A DNA stretch of 34,348 nt from the NCBI GenBank assembly GCA_017622135.1, contig JAGARR010000047.1:1-34348 (forward strand), in the 5' to 3' direction. Made by a program: the position numbers and the translations under genes. Shown one piece after another: positions 24,973-32,701 of this stretch; within the stretch, counting starts at the first letter, position 1; each line of letters begins with the position of its first letter. Below the pieces are notes generated by a model, which worked only from the letters and a program-made list of their open reading frames with translations, made no database searches and was not told the DNA's origin. Source of the stretch: Spirochaetaceae bacterium (lineage in GTDB: Bacteria > Spirochaetota > Spirochaetia > Treponematales > Treponemataceae).

Positions 24973-25554
24973 CTACAGGCTGCTGCGAAAACGACGGCTT
25001 GTCCAGAAATGGCGGCACAAAGGCAGGCAGCACAGAATCAGCAGGATGAGTGCCACCACACCTCCTCGGCTTGCTCCAATGGTGGCCACAAGAGACAGCA
25101 CAAAGCTCAATACATCTGCCCCGCCAGTAGCCACCAGCAAAAGCCAGGCTAGGACGGCAGCCAACGGAACCTCCAACAGCAGCTTTATCAGGCTGGTCAC
25201 AGGAATGGCTCCCTCTCCTACTAAAAAGGCCAGCAGGCAGGGAAGGATTCCCGCAGCTACGGCCAGGCCGCACTTTGCCACAAAGGGGGAGAAAAAGCCG
25301 CAGCCCCCATTCAGCAGAAAGAGGAGACCGCCGCTACGAAAATCATTTTTGAGGCTGTCGCAGAGGAACTGGCAGGTAAGGGCCACCGAAAGGACGGCCA
25401 CCGCCCAGCTGGGGGAGATGTCAAGTCCGAATTCCTGCGGCGGAACCAGGGAAACCACGGTGGCGGCAAGCCAGGCCACCAGAACAAAGGCCGTCAGCTT
25501 GGGATTCCGCACCAGGTCCCGCAGCTCCTTTTTCAGGCAGAACAGGAATCCCAT
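24973..25554 (-). CDS. ABC transporter membrane protein (second permease)
   Basis: This 193-residue very hydrophobic protein has about six membrane segments. Its N-terminus, FLFCLKKELRDLVRNPKLTAFVLVAWLAAT, resembles the start of ABC-2 or CcmB-like export permeases, where an amphipathic helix precedes the first span. Its ATG overlaps the stop of the ATPase gene in the form ATGA, so it is almost certainly that transporter's partner. The C-terminus is basic (CRHFWTSRRFRSSL), consistent with a cytoplasmic end. No substrate-binding protein is encoded nearby, which favours export. The substrate is unknown. Confidence 0.72.
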   Translation of the reverse strand: MGFLFCLKKELRDLVRNPKLTAFVLVAWLAATVVSLVPPQEFGLDISPSWAVAVLSVALTCQFLCDSLKNDFRSGGLLFLLNGGCGFFSPFVAKCGLAVAAGILPCLLAFLVGEGAIPVTSLIKLLLEVPLAAVLAWLLLVATGGADVLSFVLSLVATIGASRGGVVALILLILCCLPLCRHFWTSRRFRSSL

Positions 25555-26171
25555 CAGGCAAACTCCCTGTAGGCCGCCTGAAGCCGCTCCACGTCCATAC
25601 CCTCACCCTCCCACTGCCAGGAGATGCCACCGTCCTTGATGAAGAGGATGCGGTGGGCGCACTCAGCGGTGAGGTAGAGGTCGTGGGAGGTGATGACCAC
25701 CGTCCGCTCCAGCCGGGACAGCACCGCCACCAGATGCTGGGCGTTGGTGGGGTCAAGGCTGGCGAAGGGCTCGTCCAAAAGCAGCAGCTCCTTTCCGCTG
25801 GCGATTGCCACCACCAGGGAGGCCATCATGGACTGGCCGGTGGAAAGGCTCCGCACCGGCACCTTGCAGAAGGCTTCCGCCCCGAAAAGCTGGTAGGCAT
25901 CCCGCCAGTCCTCCCGCTTGTGGGCCTCCAGAATGTCCAGGTGCTCCTTGAGGGAAAAGTGGCGGATGAGGCCGCCGCTGGCCGGCACGAACCAGGCGGA
26001 GGCAGGCTCCAGCTTGGAGGGCAGGATGCCGCTGATGAGCTTGAGCAGGGTGGTCTTTCCCGCCCCGTTGTGGCCGCAGACCACAGTGGTCCTGCCCTCC
26101 GGCACCTCCAGCTCCAGGCTGGTGAACAGGGGCCGATTCCGCTTGTATCCAAAGTTGATGGTAAAATGCAC
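25554..26171 (-). CDS. ABC transporter ATP-binding protein
   Basis: This 205-residue ATPase has Walker A GHNGAGKT (residues 33-40), signature LSTGQ (109-113), Walker B LLLLDEP (129-135), D-loop SLD and H-loop TSHD, so all catalytic elements are intact. The chain is short and compact, as in CcmA-like or small exporter ATPases. The start is GTG at 26171, five bases after AGGAGG. It lies 18 nt after the upstream membrane gene and overlaps the downstream one, making a three-gene operon permease-ATPase-permease. Confidence 0.92.
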   Translation of the reverse strand: MHFTINFGYKRNRPLFTSLELEVPEGRTTVVCGHNGAGKTTLLKLISGILPSKLEPASAWFVPASGGLIRHFSLKEHLDILEAHKREDWRDAYQLFGAEAFCKVPVRSLSTGQSMMASLVVAIASGKELLLLDEPFASLDPTNAQHLVAVLSRLERTVVITSHDLYLTAECAHRILFIKDGGISWQWEGEGMDVERLQAAYREFA

Positions 26172-26189
26172 AGCTGCCTCCTTGTTGTC

Positions 26190-26783
26190 CTACAGTTGTG
26201 TCCTGTACCGCAATGAATTGAAGGAGCGGTAGGCCAGCCGAACCAGGATGATGGCCGCAGCCATGGTGACTCCCGCCCGCATGAGGGTAGACAGGGTGAA
26301 CAGCAAAAACACCCCGCCAAAGATGATACAGGTAGTAATCAGGGCGCTGGCAATCTCTGCTCCACGGGCAAAAACCGTCGCCAGCTGCATGGTGGCGGCT
26401 ATAGCCGCCACAAGGGGCAGAAACCACAGGATGTCAATTAAAGTGAAATATACCATTGTGTAGGGAAAATCCAACAAAAGAATTATTACAGATAAAAGAA
26501 CAGCATACAATGTTTTCACCATGATGATATGTGTGAAACTAGCTCCAGAGTTTCGGAAAAAAACCATTCCTTTGGTGGTGGTATCTGTTAAATATGAATC
26601 ATACAGATATTGGCAAACTGCCATTAAAATAAAACAGATAAAAAAAATACCCTCAAATTCTCTATTAAAATATGTAAAAAAATAAGGCAAAACCACAACT
26701 ACAGCCACTGCTACCCATGATTTATAATTATGGATGAAATCAAAAGCTTCTTTTTTGAATGTAATTGATATAGCATTTTTCAT
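26190..26783 (-). CDS. ABC transporter membrane protein (first permease), compositionally mosaic
   Basis: This 197-residue protein has about six hydrophobic segments and an N-terminal amphipathic stretch (ISITFKKEAFDFIHNYKSWVAV) resembling the other permease of the operon. The ATG at 26783 is preceded only by a G-rich GGGGG, an unusual ribosome site; the in-frame start at 26816 lies inside the terminator. The first ~115 codons (26440-26783) are only about 28% GC by my count of two 60-nt lines. The last ~80 codons (26190-26430) are mostly around 60% GC, although one 60-nt line there is near 47%. The switch is abrupt, suggesting recombination between foreign and resident sequence. It is first in the three-gene operon, just after an intrinsic terminator. 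Confidence 0.7.
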   Translation of the reverse strand: MKNAISITFKKEAFDFIHNYKSWVAVAVVVVLPYFFTYFNREFEGIFFICFILMAVCQYLYDSYLTDTTTKGMVFFRNSGASFTHIIMVKTLYAVLLSVIILLLDFPYTMVYFTLIDILWFLPLVAAIAATMQLATVFARGAEIASALITTCIIFGGVFLLFTLSTLMRAGVTMAAAIILVRLAYRSFNSLRYRTQL

Positions 26784-26800
26784 AGTGCCCCCGTAATGCT

Positions 26801-26846
26801 TAAAATAAAAAGCCACTATATAAAAACCTCATTTAATACAGTGGCT
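26801..26846 (-). terminator. Intrinsic terminator/attenuator in the ABC operon leader
   Basis: On the minus strand AGCCACT (26840-26846) pairs with AGTGGCT (26811-26817). The stem extends by about three more pairs with one mismatch and is followed by TTTTATTTTA. It ends 17 nt before the first permease start and follows the 19-codon ORF, so it either ends that small transcript or controls readthrough into the operon. Confidence 0.75.
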
Positions 26847-26866
26847 ATCAAGTATTTTTGTCATTA

Positions 26867-26926
26867 CTAGTGTGCCTGCCCTGCACCGAAAATAAGCATG
26901 GCAACGATTAGTATAAATTTCAGCAT
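26867..26926 (-). CDS. 19-residue hydrophobic leader-type ORF
   Basis: The reading frame encodes MLKFILIVAMLIFGAGQAH, a single hydrophobic segment after one lysine, like a minimal membrane peptide or bare signal peptide. It is about 20 nt downstream of a good promoter (26954-26982) and is followed 21 nt later by the hairpin-T terminator. The ribosome site is poor (AGGAA directly before the ATG; AGGG further upstream). It could be a leader peptide controlling the ABC operon, a small membrane peptide handled by that transporter, or a chance frame. No similarity is recognised. Confidence 0.35.
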   Translation of the reverse strand: MLKFILIVAMLIFGAGQAH

Positions 26927-26953
26927 TTCCTGACCATCCCTAGCAGCAATTGT

Positions 26954-26982
26954 ATGTTATAATGATATTTATCACCTGTCAA
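26954..26982 (-). promoter_or_regulatory. Promoter with operator-like palindrome before the small ORF
   Basis: On the minus strand TTGACA (26977-26982), 17 bp, TAACAT (26954-26959). The spacer contains the palindrome TGATAAATATCA (26963-26974), placed where a repressor would block polymerase. Confidence 0.55.
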
Positions 26983-27052
26983 GGAAACCTACAGCTGGGT
27001 TCGGTAGTTTCACGCATTGTACGGAAACAACAATCCACTGCCCTGACACTCC

Positions 27053-27086
27053 ACTATATCAAAATAGTAGCACCGCTTCAAGAAGT
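27053..27086 (-). promoter_or_regulatory. Promoter copy A upstream of the ABC operon
   Basis: On the minus strand AACTTC then TTGAAG (27076-27081), 17 bp, TATAGT (27053-27058), then GGAG. It matches copy B (24918-24951) at most positions across about 37 bp, including a shared block from TTTTGA through GGAG. It gives a leader of about 260 nt containing the second promoter, the small ORF and the terminator. I see no further gene between here and the GNAT stop at 27164. Confidence 0.5.
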
Positions 27087-27163
27087 TCATTTCCACTAAA
27101 GATACACCTTGCACCTGAATACCAACACAGCTCCATCGAAGACGGCTTCCGGGGCATCTCCCT

Positions 27164-28093
27164 TCAATAATATAGAATTTCGTAGTTGCCGGAAAAAAAG
27201 TAGCCGGCATTTTCGTAGGCGTGGCGGGCGGCAAGGTTTTTCTCCCGCACGAAAAGCACCGCCTGCCGCTGACTTTGCTCCGCCTCTTCTCCCAGCCACT
27301 GCACAAGGCGAGCCGCCGCCCCCTTCCTGCGGTAGGTTTCCGCCGTATACACACCGCCAATCAGGATAAAACGCCAGGAGACGGCGCTGACGGTAGCCTT
27401 TGCCATGAACACTTCATTCTTGGCAGGGATGGCCACCACATTTCCCAGCCTCAGGGAACGCAGCAGATTGGAACGGCACAGCTGTTCCTTGAAGGGCTGG
27501 TTCTTGGGCAGCACCTCTACCGTGTCATAGACACTTTGCAAGGGATATAGCTGCTCCAGCTGCTCTTCTTGGCAACGAACCACCTGGTACTGGGGAATCA
27601 ACTCCTGACGACAACGGCGGCGGTCATAACACATAAACAGGTAGTGGCGACGCTCCACTGGCTGACGACCAGACAACTCCAGATCTCCAGCCAGATGCAA
27701 TTCCAAGGCCGCCGCCATGAGCTGGGCACCACGGCTCCATCCGCTGACACAGTAGACCTTCCGCCGCTGGAACTGACTGGCAATCAGGGGAATGGCCTGC
27801 TGAAAGACAGGCTCCGGCAGATTTTGTGGTATGCAGGTCAACACCAGCCCTGCCTTGGATACAAAAAACACCCCCCACAGGGTCTGGTCCTCCACCAGGC
27901 AAAAGAAATCCCCTGCAAAATCAGCCTTGTTCTCCTGCCGGATGAATTGCTCCAGCCGCTCCGCCAGCTGCACCCCAAAAACCTCGTTCTGGAACACAAA
28001 GGCCCGCACCAGCTCCAGCTGTCTGACAGCACTCAAATCGGAAGCGAAGCAACTTATCTGATTCAGCTGGCCCAGGGGAACAAAATGCACCAT
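27164..28093 (-). CDS. GNAT-family acetyltransferase-domain protein
   Basis: In this 309-residue protein the C-terminal ~120 residues form a GNAT domain. It shows GGVYTAETYRRKGAAARLVQWLGEEA, with the acetyl-CoA loop RRKGAA, followed by AVLFVREKNLAARHAYENAGYFFSGNYEILYY, the usual last strand and helix. The N-terminal ~180 residues look like a degenerate second GNAT-like or unknown domain with several Trp/Cys. The ATG lies 3 nt after the stop of the GH3 gene, with GGAG six bases upstream inside that gene, so the two are cotranscribed. The acceptor is unknown; a cell-wall sugar or peptide role is suggested only by the GH3 neighbour. Confidence 0.82.
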   Translation of the reverse strand: MVHFVPLGQLNQISCFASDLSAVRQLELVRAFVFQNEVFGVQLAERLEQFIRQENKADFAGDFFCLVEDQTLWGVFFVSKAGLVLTCIPQNLPEPVFQQAIPLIASQFQRRKVYCVSGWSRGAQLMAAALELHLAGDLELSGRQPVERRHYLFMCYDRRRCRQELIPQYQVVRCQEEQLEQLYPLQSVYDTVEVLPKNQPFKEQLCRSNLLRSLRLGNVVAIPAKNEVFMAKATVSAVSWRFILIGGVYTAETYRRKGAAARLVQWLGEEAEQSQRQAVLFVREKNLAARHAYENAGYFFSGNYEILYY

Positions 28094-28096
28094 GGC

Positions 28097-29938
28097 CTAC
28101 TCCGCCAAAGGAAAGACACCCCGTACCGGAAATTCCCCCGCCAAAGCACCAAACACGGCGTTGAAGGAATAGGGGGAATAGCTATAGGCCATCAGAACCG
28201 TATCAGCCCAGCGGGCCAGATCCATGGCGGGCACAGGCGCCAGCACCGAGATCACCACCACCTTCACCCCCAGTCCCTGCAGCCGGGAAGCCACCTTGGC
28301 GCTTCCCTCATCAGCCACGCAAATCACCACGGCTGAATATTTTGGAGCCAGGCCAGCAATGTGATTGGACATCCAGTCCGTCTCGTTGGGCCCCATGCTG
28401 TAGTTGAATTTCATGGAGTCAGCCTTGGGGTACCGGCGCAGCCCTTCCTTGAAAAACTCCGGAAACTGGCTTTGGCCTGCCAGAAGGATGCCCTGACCAG
28501 CCTCGTCGGCACCAGGCTCCAATGGGAACAGATTCCCCTTGTACAGGGTGATGGAACGACAAGCCTGAGAAAGAAAAAACTTCCGGCCCTCCGGGTCAGG
28601 AATATGCTGGCTGATCTCCTCCACCTTGGGATAGAGAGGAACAGGATGCTCCCCCTTGAAATACTCCAGCTTGGACAAAATCACCCGATAGGCCGCATCC
28701 TTTACCCGCTCCTTGAACTTTGGCGAGGTGGCCATGAACTGGAGATTGTTTGTCCATAACGCCTCGTCCAAGCGAGCAGTGGTGGAGGAGATGATGATGT
28801 CGTTGCCTGCCTCGATGGCCTGACGAAAGGCAGCGGAAAGGCTTCCCGCCCAGAGAGTAGCCCCGTTCATGGTGATATCATCGGTGATAATCAGACCATC
28901 GTACCCCAGCTCCTCCCGCAGAATAGAGGTGAGGAAGGTCTTTGACAGGGAGGCAGGCTCTCCGTTCCGCACCACTCGGGGAAAGCTCAGATGTCCCGAC
29001 ATGATGGCAGGAATCTTTTCCTCCACCAGATACTTGAAGGGAACCAGCTCCCGGTTCATCAAGGTGTCCCGGTCGATATCGATGACCGGAAGACGGCCGT
29101 GGGAATCCACCCCAGTGTCCCCGTGGCCGGGATAGTGCTTGGCGGTGGGCAGCACACCGGCTGCCTGAGACCCCGCCGCAAAGGCAGCCCCCAGCACACC
29201 GGAATGCTGGGCATTCTCGCTGAAGGAACGGGGACCGATGACGGTGGAGTCGTGGTTGGTGTATAAATCCACCGTGGGAGCAAAATTCATGTTGATGCCC
29301 AGTGCCCTGAGCTCCCGCCCGATATAAAACCCGCTGTACCAGGCATCCACCGGATAGCCACCAGCTCCAATGGCCAGGTTTCCCGGCGTTTCACTGGTCT
29401 TCCCCTTCACGTGGCGAATCCAGCCTCCCTCCTGGTCGGTGGCCACGTAGAGGGGAATCTGGAAGCGGCGGGCCTGGGCCTTTTCCTGCAATGACTTGAT
29501 GGACTTTGCCACCAGATTGATGTCGTCGGTGTTCCAGCCGAAAACCTTCACGCTGCCCAGCCCACGTTCCTCCACCCACTGGTTCAAAAGAACAGATGGC
29601 TCCTGGCCCGCCCAGCCGAACATGAAAATCTGGGACAAAAGCTCGGAATCAGTCATCCGCTGCACCAGGGCTCGGGCCAGCACCTGCGAGGGATAGTCGC
29701 TCCAAAAGGTAATGTCCTCCGGCAAGTCCTCCGGTGCTAGGCCAGTGTCCCCGTCTCTCTGCTGGAGCGGCTGAGTCTGCTGGATGAATTCCCGATTGGC
29801 AACCTCCTCCTTTCCACAGGAAAAAAAGAGGGGCACCAGTGCCGAAAGAACAAGGAGAAGAATCCATTTGGAGCAATTGCACGATGAAAGCAACAACGGC
29901 CCCACAGGAGCCAGCTTGGCCGGAAGTTTTTTTCCCAT
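28097..29938 (-). CDS. Glycoside hydrolase family 3 beta-N-acetylhexosaminidase-like lipoprotein
   Basis: This 613-residue predicted lipoprotein (hydrophobic segment 25-40, lipobox LFFSC, Cys41) has a family 3 TIM barrel. Landmarks are ATDQEGGWIRHV (residues 166-177), KHYPGHGDTGVDSH (267-280, the NagZ-type His/Asp acid-base loop) and LIITDDITMNGA (349-360, with the nucleophile Asp). A second domain of ~200 residues is present, as in YbbD/NagZ of Gram-positives rather than the single-domain E. coli NagZ. It probably removes GlcNAc from muropeptides outside the cytoplasm. The N-region before the signal core is unusually long. The ATG lacks a Shine-Dalgarno and lies seven bases after TATACT (29946-29951). 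Confidence 0.9.
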   Translation of the reverse strand: MGKKLPAKLAPVGPLLLSSCNCSKWILLLVLSALVPLFFSCGKEEVANREFIQQTQPLQQRDGDTGLAPEDLPEDITFWSDYPSQVLARALVQRMTDSELLSQIFMFGWAGQEPSVLLNQWVEERGLGSVKVFGWNTDDINLVAKSIKSLQEKAQARRFQIPLYVATDQEGGWIRHVKGKTSETPGNLAIGAGGYPVDAWYSGFYIGRELRALGINMNFAPTVDLYTNHDSTVIGPRSFSENAQHSGVLGAAFAAGSQAAGVLPTAKHYPGHGDTGVDSHGRLPVIDIDRDTLMNRELVPFKYLVEEKIPAIMSGHLSFPRVVRNGEPASLSKTFLTSILREELGYDGLIITDDITMNGATLWAGSLSAAFRQAIEAGNDIIISSTTARLDEALWTNNLQFMATSPKFKERVKDAAYRVILSKLEYFKGEHPVPLYPKVEEISQHIPDPEGRKFFLSQACRSITLYKGNLFPLEPGADEAGQGILLAGQSQFPEFFKEGLRRYPKADSMKFNYSMGPNETDWMSNHIAGLAPKYSAVVICVADEGSAKVASRLQGLGVKVVVISVLAPVPAMDLARWADTVLMAYSYSPYSFNAVFGALAGEFPVRGVFPLAE

Positions 29939-29945
29939 GGGAAGC

Positions 29946-29951
29946 AGTATA
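29946..29951 (-). promoter_or_regulatory. -10 box of the GH3 gene, leaderless arrangement
   Basis: TATACT on the minus strand followed by seven bases (GCTTCCC) and the ATG at 29938. The -35 region is weak. Confidence 0.4.
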
Positions 29952-30029
29952 CCGACTTTGCCCAGAATATACTAGATTCCCAGCAAATTAACTTGTTTCT
30001 CCCTAGACAAAAGGAAGTTTTTCTGCTAG

Positions 30030-30035
30030 TATACT
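30030..30035 (+). promoter_or_regulatory. -10 box of the tRNA-Cys gene
   Basis: TATACT ends nine bases before the mature tRNA 5' end. A convincing -35 box is not seen; the nearest is TAGACA (30004-30009) at 20 bp. Confidence 0.4.
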
Positions 30036-30043
30036 TCCTACAC

Positions 30044-30115
30044 GGCGCCATGCCCAAGTGGTAAGGGAGCGGTCTGCAAAACCGTTATTCATCAGTTCGA
30101 TTCTGATTGGCGCCT
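30044..30115 (+). tRNA. tRNA-Cys (anticodon GCA)
   Basis: The acceptor stem GGCGCCA (30044-30050) pairs with TGGCGCC (30108-30114), discriminator U at 30115, no encoded CCA. The D-arm carries AAGTGGTAAGGG. The anticodon loop is CTGCAAA with anticodon GCA, flanked by GCGGT/ACCGT. The T-arm is ATCAG-TTCGATT-CTGAT. All arms close properly in 72 nt. It is the only RNA gene I find in the window. Confidence 0.96.
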
Positions 30116-30118
30116 TTT

Positions 30119-30168
30119 GAAAGGGGGTCTTCCTAGAAGAGAGTTTCAGGAAGCCCCTTTCATTTTTC
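30119..30168 (+). terminator. Intrinsic terminator of tRNA-Cys
   Basis: GAAAGGGG (30119-30126) pairs with CCCCTTTC (30154-30161), with an inner TTCC/GGAA, followed by ATTTTTCT. It starts four bases after the tRNA. Confidence 0.88.
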
Positions 30169-30232
30169 TAGGGCAGAGTTGTCGATTCTACACCTTGATT
30201 CAACTTCAATGCAATTCGCCCTATTTACATAC

Positions 30233-30294
30233 AAAAGACCACCAGCTCTGACTCTGAGGTGAGGTTCACCTCGCAAGTGCTGGTGGTCTTTTTT
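30233..30294. terminator. Bidirectional terminator between tRNA-Cys and threonine synthase
   Basis: A 14-bp perfect stem, AAAAGACCACCAGC (30233-30246) with GCTGGTGGTCTTTT (30279-30292), holds a second hairpin GAGGTGA/TCACCTC (30256-30272). T runs occur on both strands. It serves the threonine synthase gene on the minus strand and backs up the tRNA terminator on the plus strand. The stretch 30169-30232 holds nothing else I recognise. Confidence 0.85.
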
Positions 30295-30312
30295 GTTCAC
30301 TGGAAACAGGAC

Positions 30313-31656
30313 TCAGCCCTCTTCCGCCAGCTGGTTTAGAATAGCCTCCACCTCCTCCAGGCTGCCGTCAATCCTTTTCTGGGGGACAACAGGCTCCAGC
30401 AGCCACTGCAAGGACTCCGGCACCAGGGGAGCCTGGCCGCAAATCTCCCGAATCCACTCCCGTCCTCCCGGGCCGCCGCCCACGGCACCAGCCAGAGCTG
30501 GATGGTCACGGGCCACCAGCACCACGGAGCTGCCGTCTGCTGTGAAGCTGTTGGTGTACTTTTGTGCGGCGGCGTAGGCTCCCGCTGTCTCGCTGTTGGC
30601 AAAGATTCCGTATTTTTGGAACAGCTGGCGACAGGCAGCATCCCGCTCTTGGGAAGAAATCTGCTGGGGAAAGACAAGGCCCCGCATCACCATGGGCTGG
30701 GCATGGAAGACTTCCTCCAGCCGCTCCAGATTGGAGGGACTGCCGGGATCTACTGGCTCCCGCTGGCAGAATGGAACGGCTCCTCCCTCCAGCTGGGCCT
30801 TGCCGCTAGCATCAACGCCTAAAGACTCCGTGGATTCTGTCACAAAGGCATTCACCGGCAGGGAATACTGCCAGCCATAGAGGCCCGCCACAAGGTTGCC
30901 GTAATTGCCCGGCGCCACGGCATAGAAGATGTCCCCGTAGACCTTCTCCTTCAGCCGGGAGAAGGCGTAGAGATAGAAGCAGGTCTGGGGCAGCAGCCGT
31001 CCGATGTTCACGGTGTTGGCCAGGGTGAGGCGGTACCGCTCCACCAGGTCACGGCGGGCAAAAAGCCTTTGGGCAAGACAGCTGCAGTCGGCAAGGCTAC
31101 CGTCCACCTCCACGGGGTAGATGTTGCCGCCGTTCCAGACACAATCCTCCTGGCGGAAGCCCCGCATAGTTCCCCGGGGAAAAAGAATCAGCGCCTTCAG
31201 GTGTTTTTTTCCCTTCATGGCATGAGCCAGGCTGGCTCCAATCTCACCGTCGGAAATGGCAAAGACGATGGCCTCCTTCTCCTCCATCAGCAGTGTGTAC
31301 TCAAGGCAGTTCACCAGATAGGAGACACCAAAATCCTTATGGGAGCCAGTGGGACCGGTAAAGAGGCTCAGCTTGAAGAGGTTTTCCTCCAGCTGGACAA
31401 AGTCGGGGGAAAAGGGAAAGGCGGCGGTGGCGATGGCCTCGCAGACCAAGGGGCTGAATTCATCCTTCATGATGGCGGTGGTGAGGCTGCCGGCAATGGA
31501 GCTGAAGCTGGTGGTGTCCTTGAGGTAATAGACCCAGGGACGCAGGTTGTCCTCCGAGGCAGGCACGTAGAGCCCGCCGTCAGCGCAATGGCAGCTCCTG
31601 ATGGCACCAGCGAAGCCCACCCTGTTTTCCTTGTTCCGTGTACTGACAAATTCCAT
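30313..31656 (-). CDS. thrC: Threonine synthase
   Basis: This 447-residue PLP enzyme converts O-phosphohomoserine to threonine. The N-terminus MEFVSTRNKENRVGFAGAI...ADGGLYVP is the classic ThrC opening. The PLP lysine is K107 in LFTGPTGSHKDFGVSYL. The phosphate-binding loop and the central KVYGDIFYAVAPGNYGNLVAGLYG segment are present. It lies 67 nt downstream of the DUF2156 gene on the same strand, without a clear Shine-Dalgarno before the ATG (GGAATACGCT only). Other threonine-pathway genes are absent from the window. The bidirectional terminator lies 19 nt beyond the stop. Confidence 0.93.
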   Translation of the reverse strand: MEFVSTRNKENRVGFAGAIRSCHCADGGLYVPASEDNLRPWVYYLKDTTSFSSIAGSLTTAIMKDEFSPLVCEAIATAAFPFSPDFVQLEENLFKLSLFTGPTGSHKDFGVSYLVNCLEYTLLMEEKEAIVFAISDGEIGASLAHAMKGKKHLKALILFPRGTMRGFRQEDCVWNGGNIYPVEVDGSLADCSCLAQRLFARRDLVERYRLTLANTVNIGRLLPQTCFYLYAFSRLKEKVYGDIFYAVAPGNYGNLVAGLYGWQYSLPVNAFVTESTESLGVDASGKAQLEGGAVPFCQREPVDPGSPSNLERLEEVFHAQPMVMRGLVFPQQISSQERDAACRQLFQKYGIFANSETAGAYAAAQKYTNSFTADGSSVVLVARDHPALAGAVGGGPGGREWIREICGQAPLVPESLQWLLEPVVPQKRIDGSLEEVEAILNQLAEEG

Positions 31657-31723
31657 AGCGTATTCCGAAAACCGGCCTCTCCTTCATTCGATTTACCGCC
31701 TGAGCCTGTGCCGCCCCAGACGG

Positions 31724-32638
31724 TCACCTGCCGGCAGGAATCACCAGATACTTCCTGATGAAATCCACAGGGCGGTAGGTCATCTTTGCCTGACGCAGCC
31801 CCTCGTCGCCCAAGTCCTGCTCCCGGTTGACGAGCTCCACCGTGGGGGGCAGATTCAGAGCCTGGGCTCGGTTCACGAACTGGTACACGCCCTTGTAGCC
31901 GCTGATGCCCTTTTCGTACAGCACCACGAACATGGTTCCCTGGCAGATGCATTCTCCCAAGGAAAAGCCCACCGGCACCCCGTCTGCCAGCACCAGCACC
32001 CCGGAAAATTCCAGCTGACGGAAATGCTCCAATGCCCACCGGCACTGGTTATAGTCACCGGGGGCATCCTCCGGCCGTCCCTTCCGCCAGCTTTCCAGCA
32101 CCTGCAGTGCCTCCGGCACCGTGTACACGTCCAGGGGACGCACCTCCGGGGTGTAGGCAGCGGTAAAGGCGTTCACCAGATTCTTCTTCTTGTGGAAGGC
32201 CTTGCCCTGAAGGTTGGCCAAGTCGGTGCGGCGGTACAGGTAGTCGAAATTGTCCCGATCCTCCAGCACCCTGTGGCCACGGGACTCCAGCTGGGAAGAA
32301 AGCTCCTGGTATATGGGGGGGCTCATGTTCTTCCAGTAGTAGCCCTGACTGAACAGCTCCTCCACCACCTCCAGGGCGGGAGCTTCCCCCAGCACGGAAA
32401 AGAACCTGCCCCCCAGGTCATGATCCTGAAAATGACGCTCCGGGCTGACTCCAGCCAAAATCAAGGTCTTGGGAGAAAGGCTACACAGGGAATAGAGGTA
32501 TTTCTTTGAGTCAAGATACAGATTTAAGAAGGAAAACTCGCTTACCCCAGCGGTGAGGCCCCGGCAGAACTCAGTGACCTCCTGAAACATATCCATGCCG
32601 ACAGCCGTAAACTGGGGATATTCCAAAATACAACTCAT
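31724..32638 (-). CDS. DUF2156 (GNAT-like, lysyltransferase C-terminal type) protein
   Basis: This 304-residue protein matches the DUF2156 / phosphatidylglycerol-lysyltransferase C-terminal family, which has two GNAT-like folds. Visible landmarks are SEFSFLNLYLDSKKYLYSL near the N-terminus, GVLVLADGVPVGFSLGE, and the C-terminal NREQDLGDEGLRQAKMTYRPVDFIRKY. There is no membrane-spanning flippase part, so it is not a full MprF. Family members may transfer aminoacyl groups to lipids or peptides; the actual substrate is unknown. The ATG at 32638 has no Shine-Dalgarno and follows a TTGACA/TATCTT promoter closely. It heads an operon with thrC. Confidence 0.82.
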   Translation of the reverse strand: MSCILEYPQFTAVGMDMFQEVTEFCRGLTAGVSEFSFLNLYLDSKKYLYSLCSLSPKTLILAGVSPERHFQDHDLGGRFFSVLGEAPALEVVEELFSQGYYWKNMSPPIYQELSSQLESRGHRVLEDRDNFDYLYRRTDLANLQGKAFHKKKNLVNAFTAAYTPEVRPLDVYTVPEALQVLESWRKGRPEDAPGDYNQCRWALEHFRQLEFSGVLVLADGVPVGFSLGECICQGTMFVVLYEKGISGYKGVYQFVNRAQALNLPPTVELVNREQDLGDEGLRQAKMTYRPVDFIRKYLVIPAGR

Positions 32639-32650
32639 AACGTATATCTA

Positions 32651-32679
32651 AAGATAGCCTTTTTTATATAAAATGTCAA
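32651..32679 (-). promoter_or_regulatory. Promoter of the DUF2156-thrC unit
   Basis: On the minus strand TTGACA (32674-32679), 17 bp, TATCTT (32651-32656), then 12 bases to the ATG. The leader would be about 5 nt. Confidence 0.5.
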
Positions 32680-32701
32680 AGTGGATGGGGTAGTGGTTCA
32701 C

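Noticed and set aside
27010..27090. 26-codon minus-strand ORF over promoter copy A
   Set aside because: The ATG lies upstream of the -10 box of that promoter, there is no Shine-Dalgarno, and the equivalent position in promoter copy B has no frame.
30044..30115. Attachment site at the tRNA-Cys 3' end
   Set aside because: No partial repeat of the tRNA 3' end elsewhere in the window and no integrase nearby.
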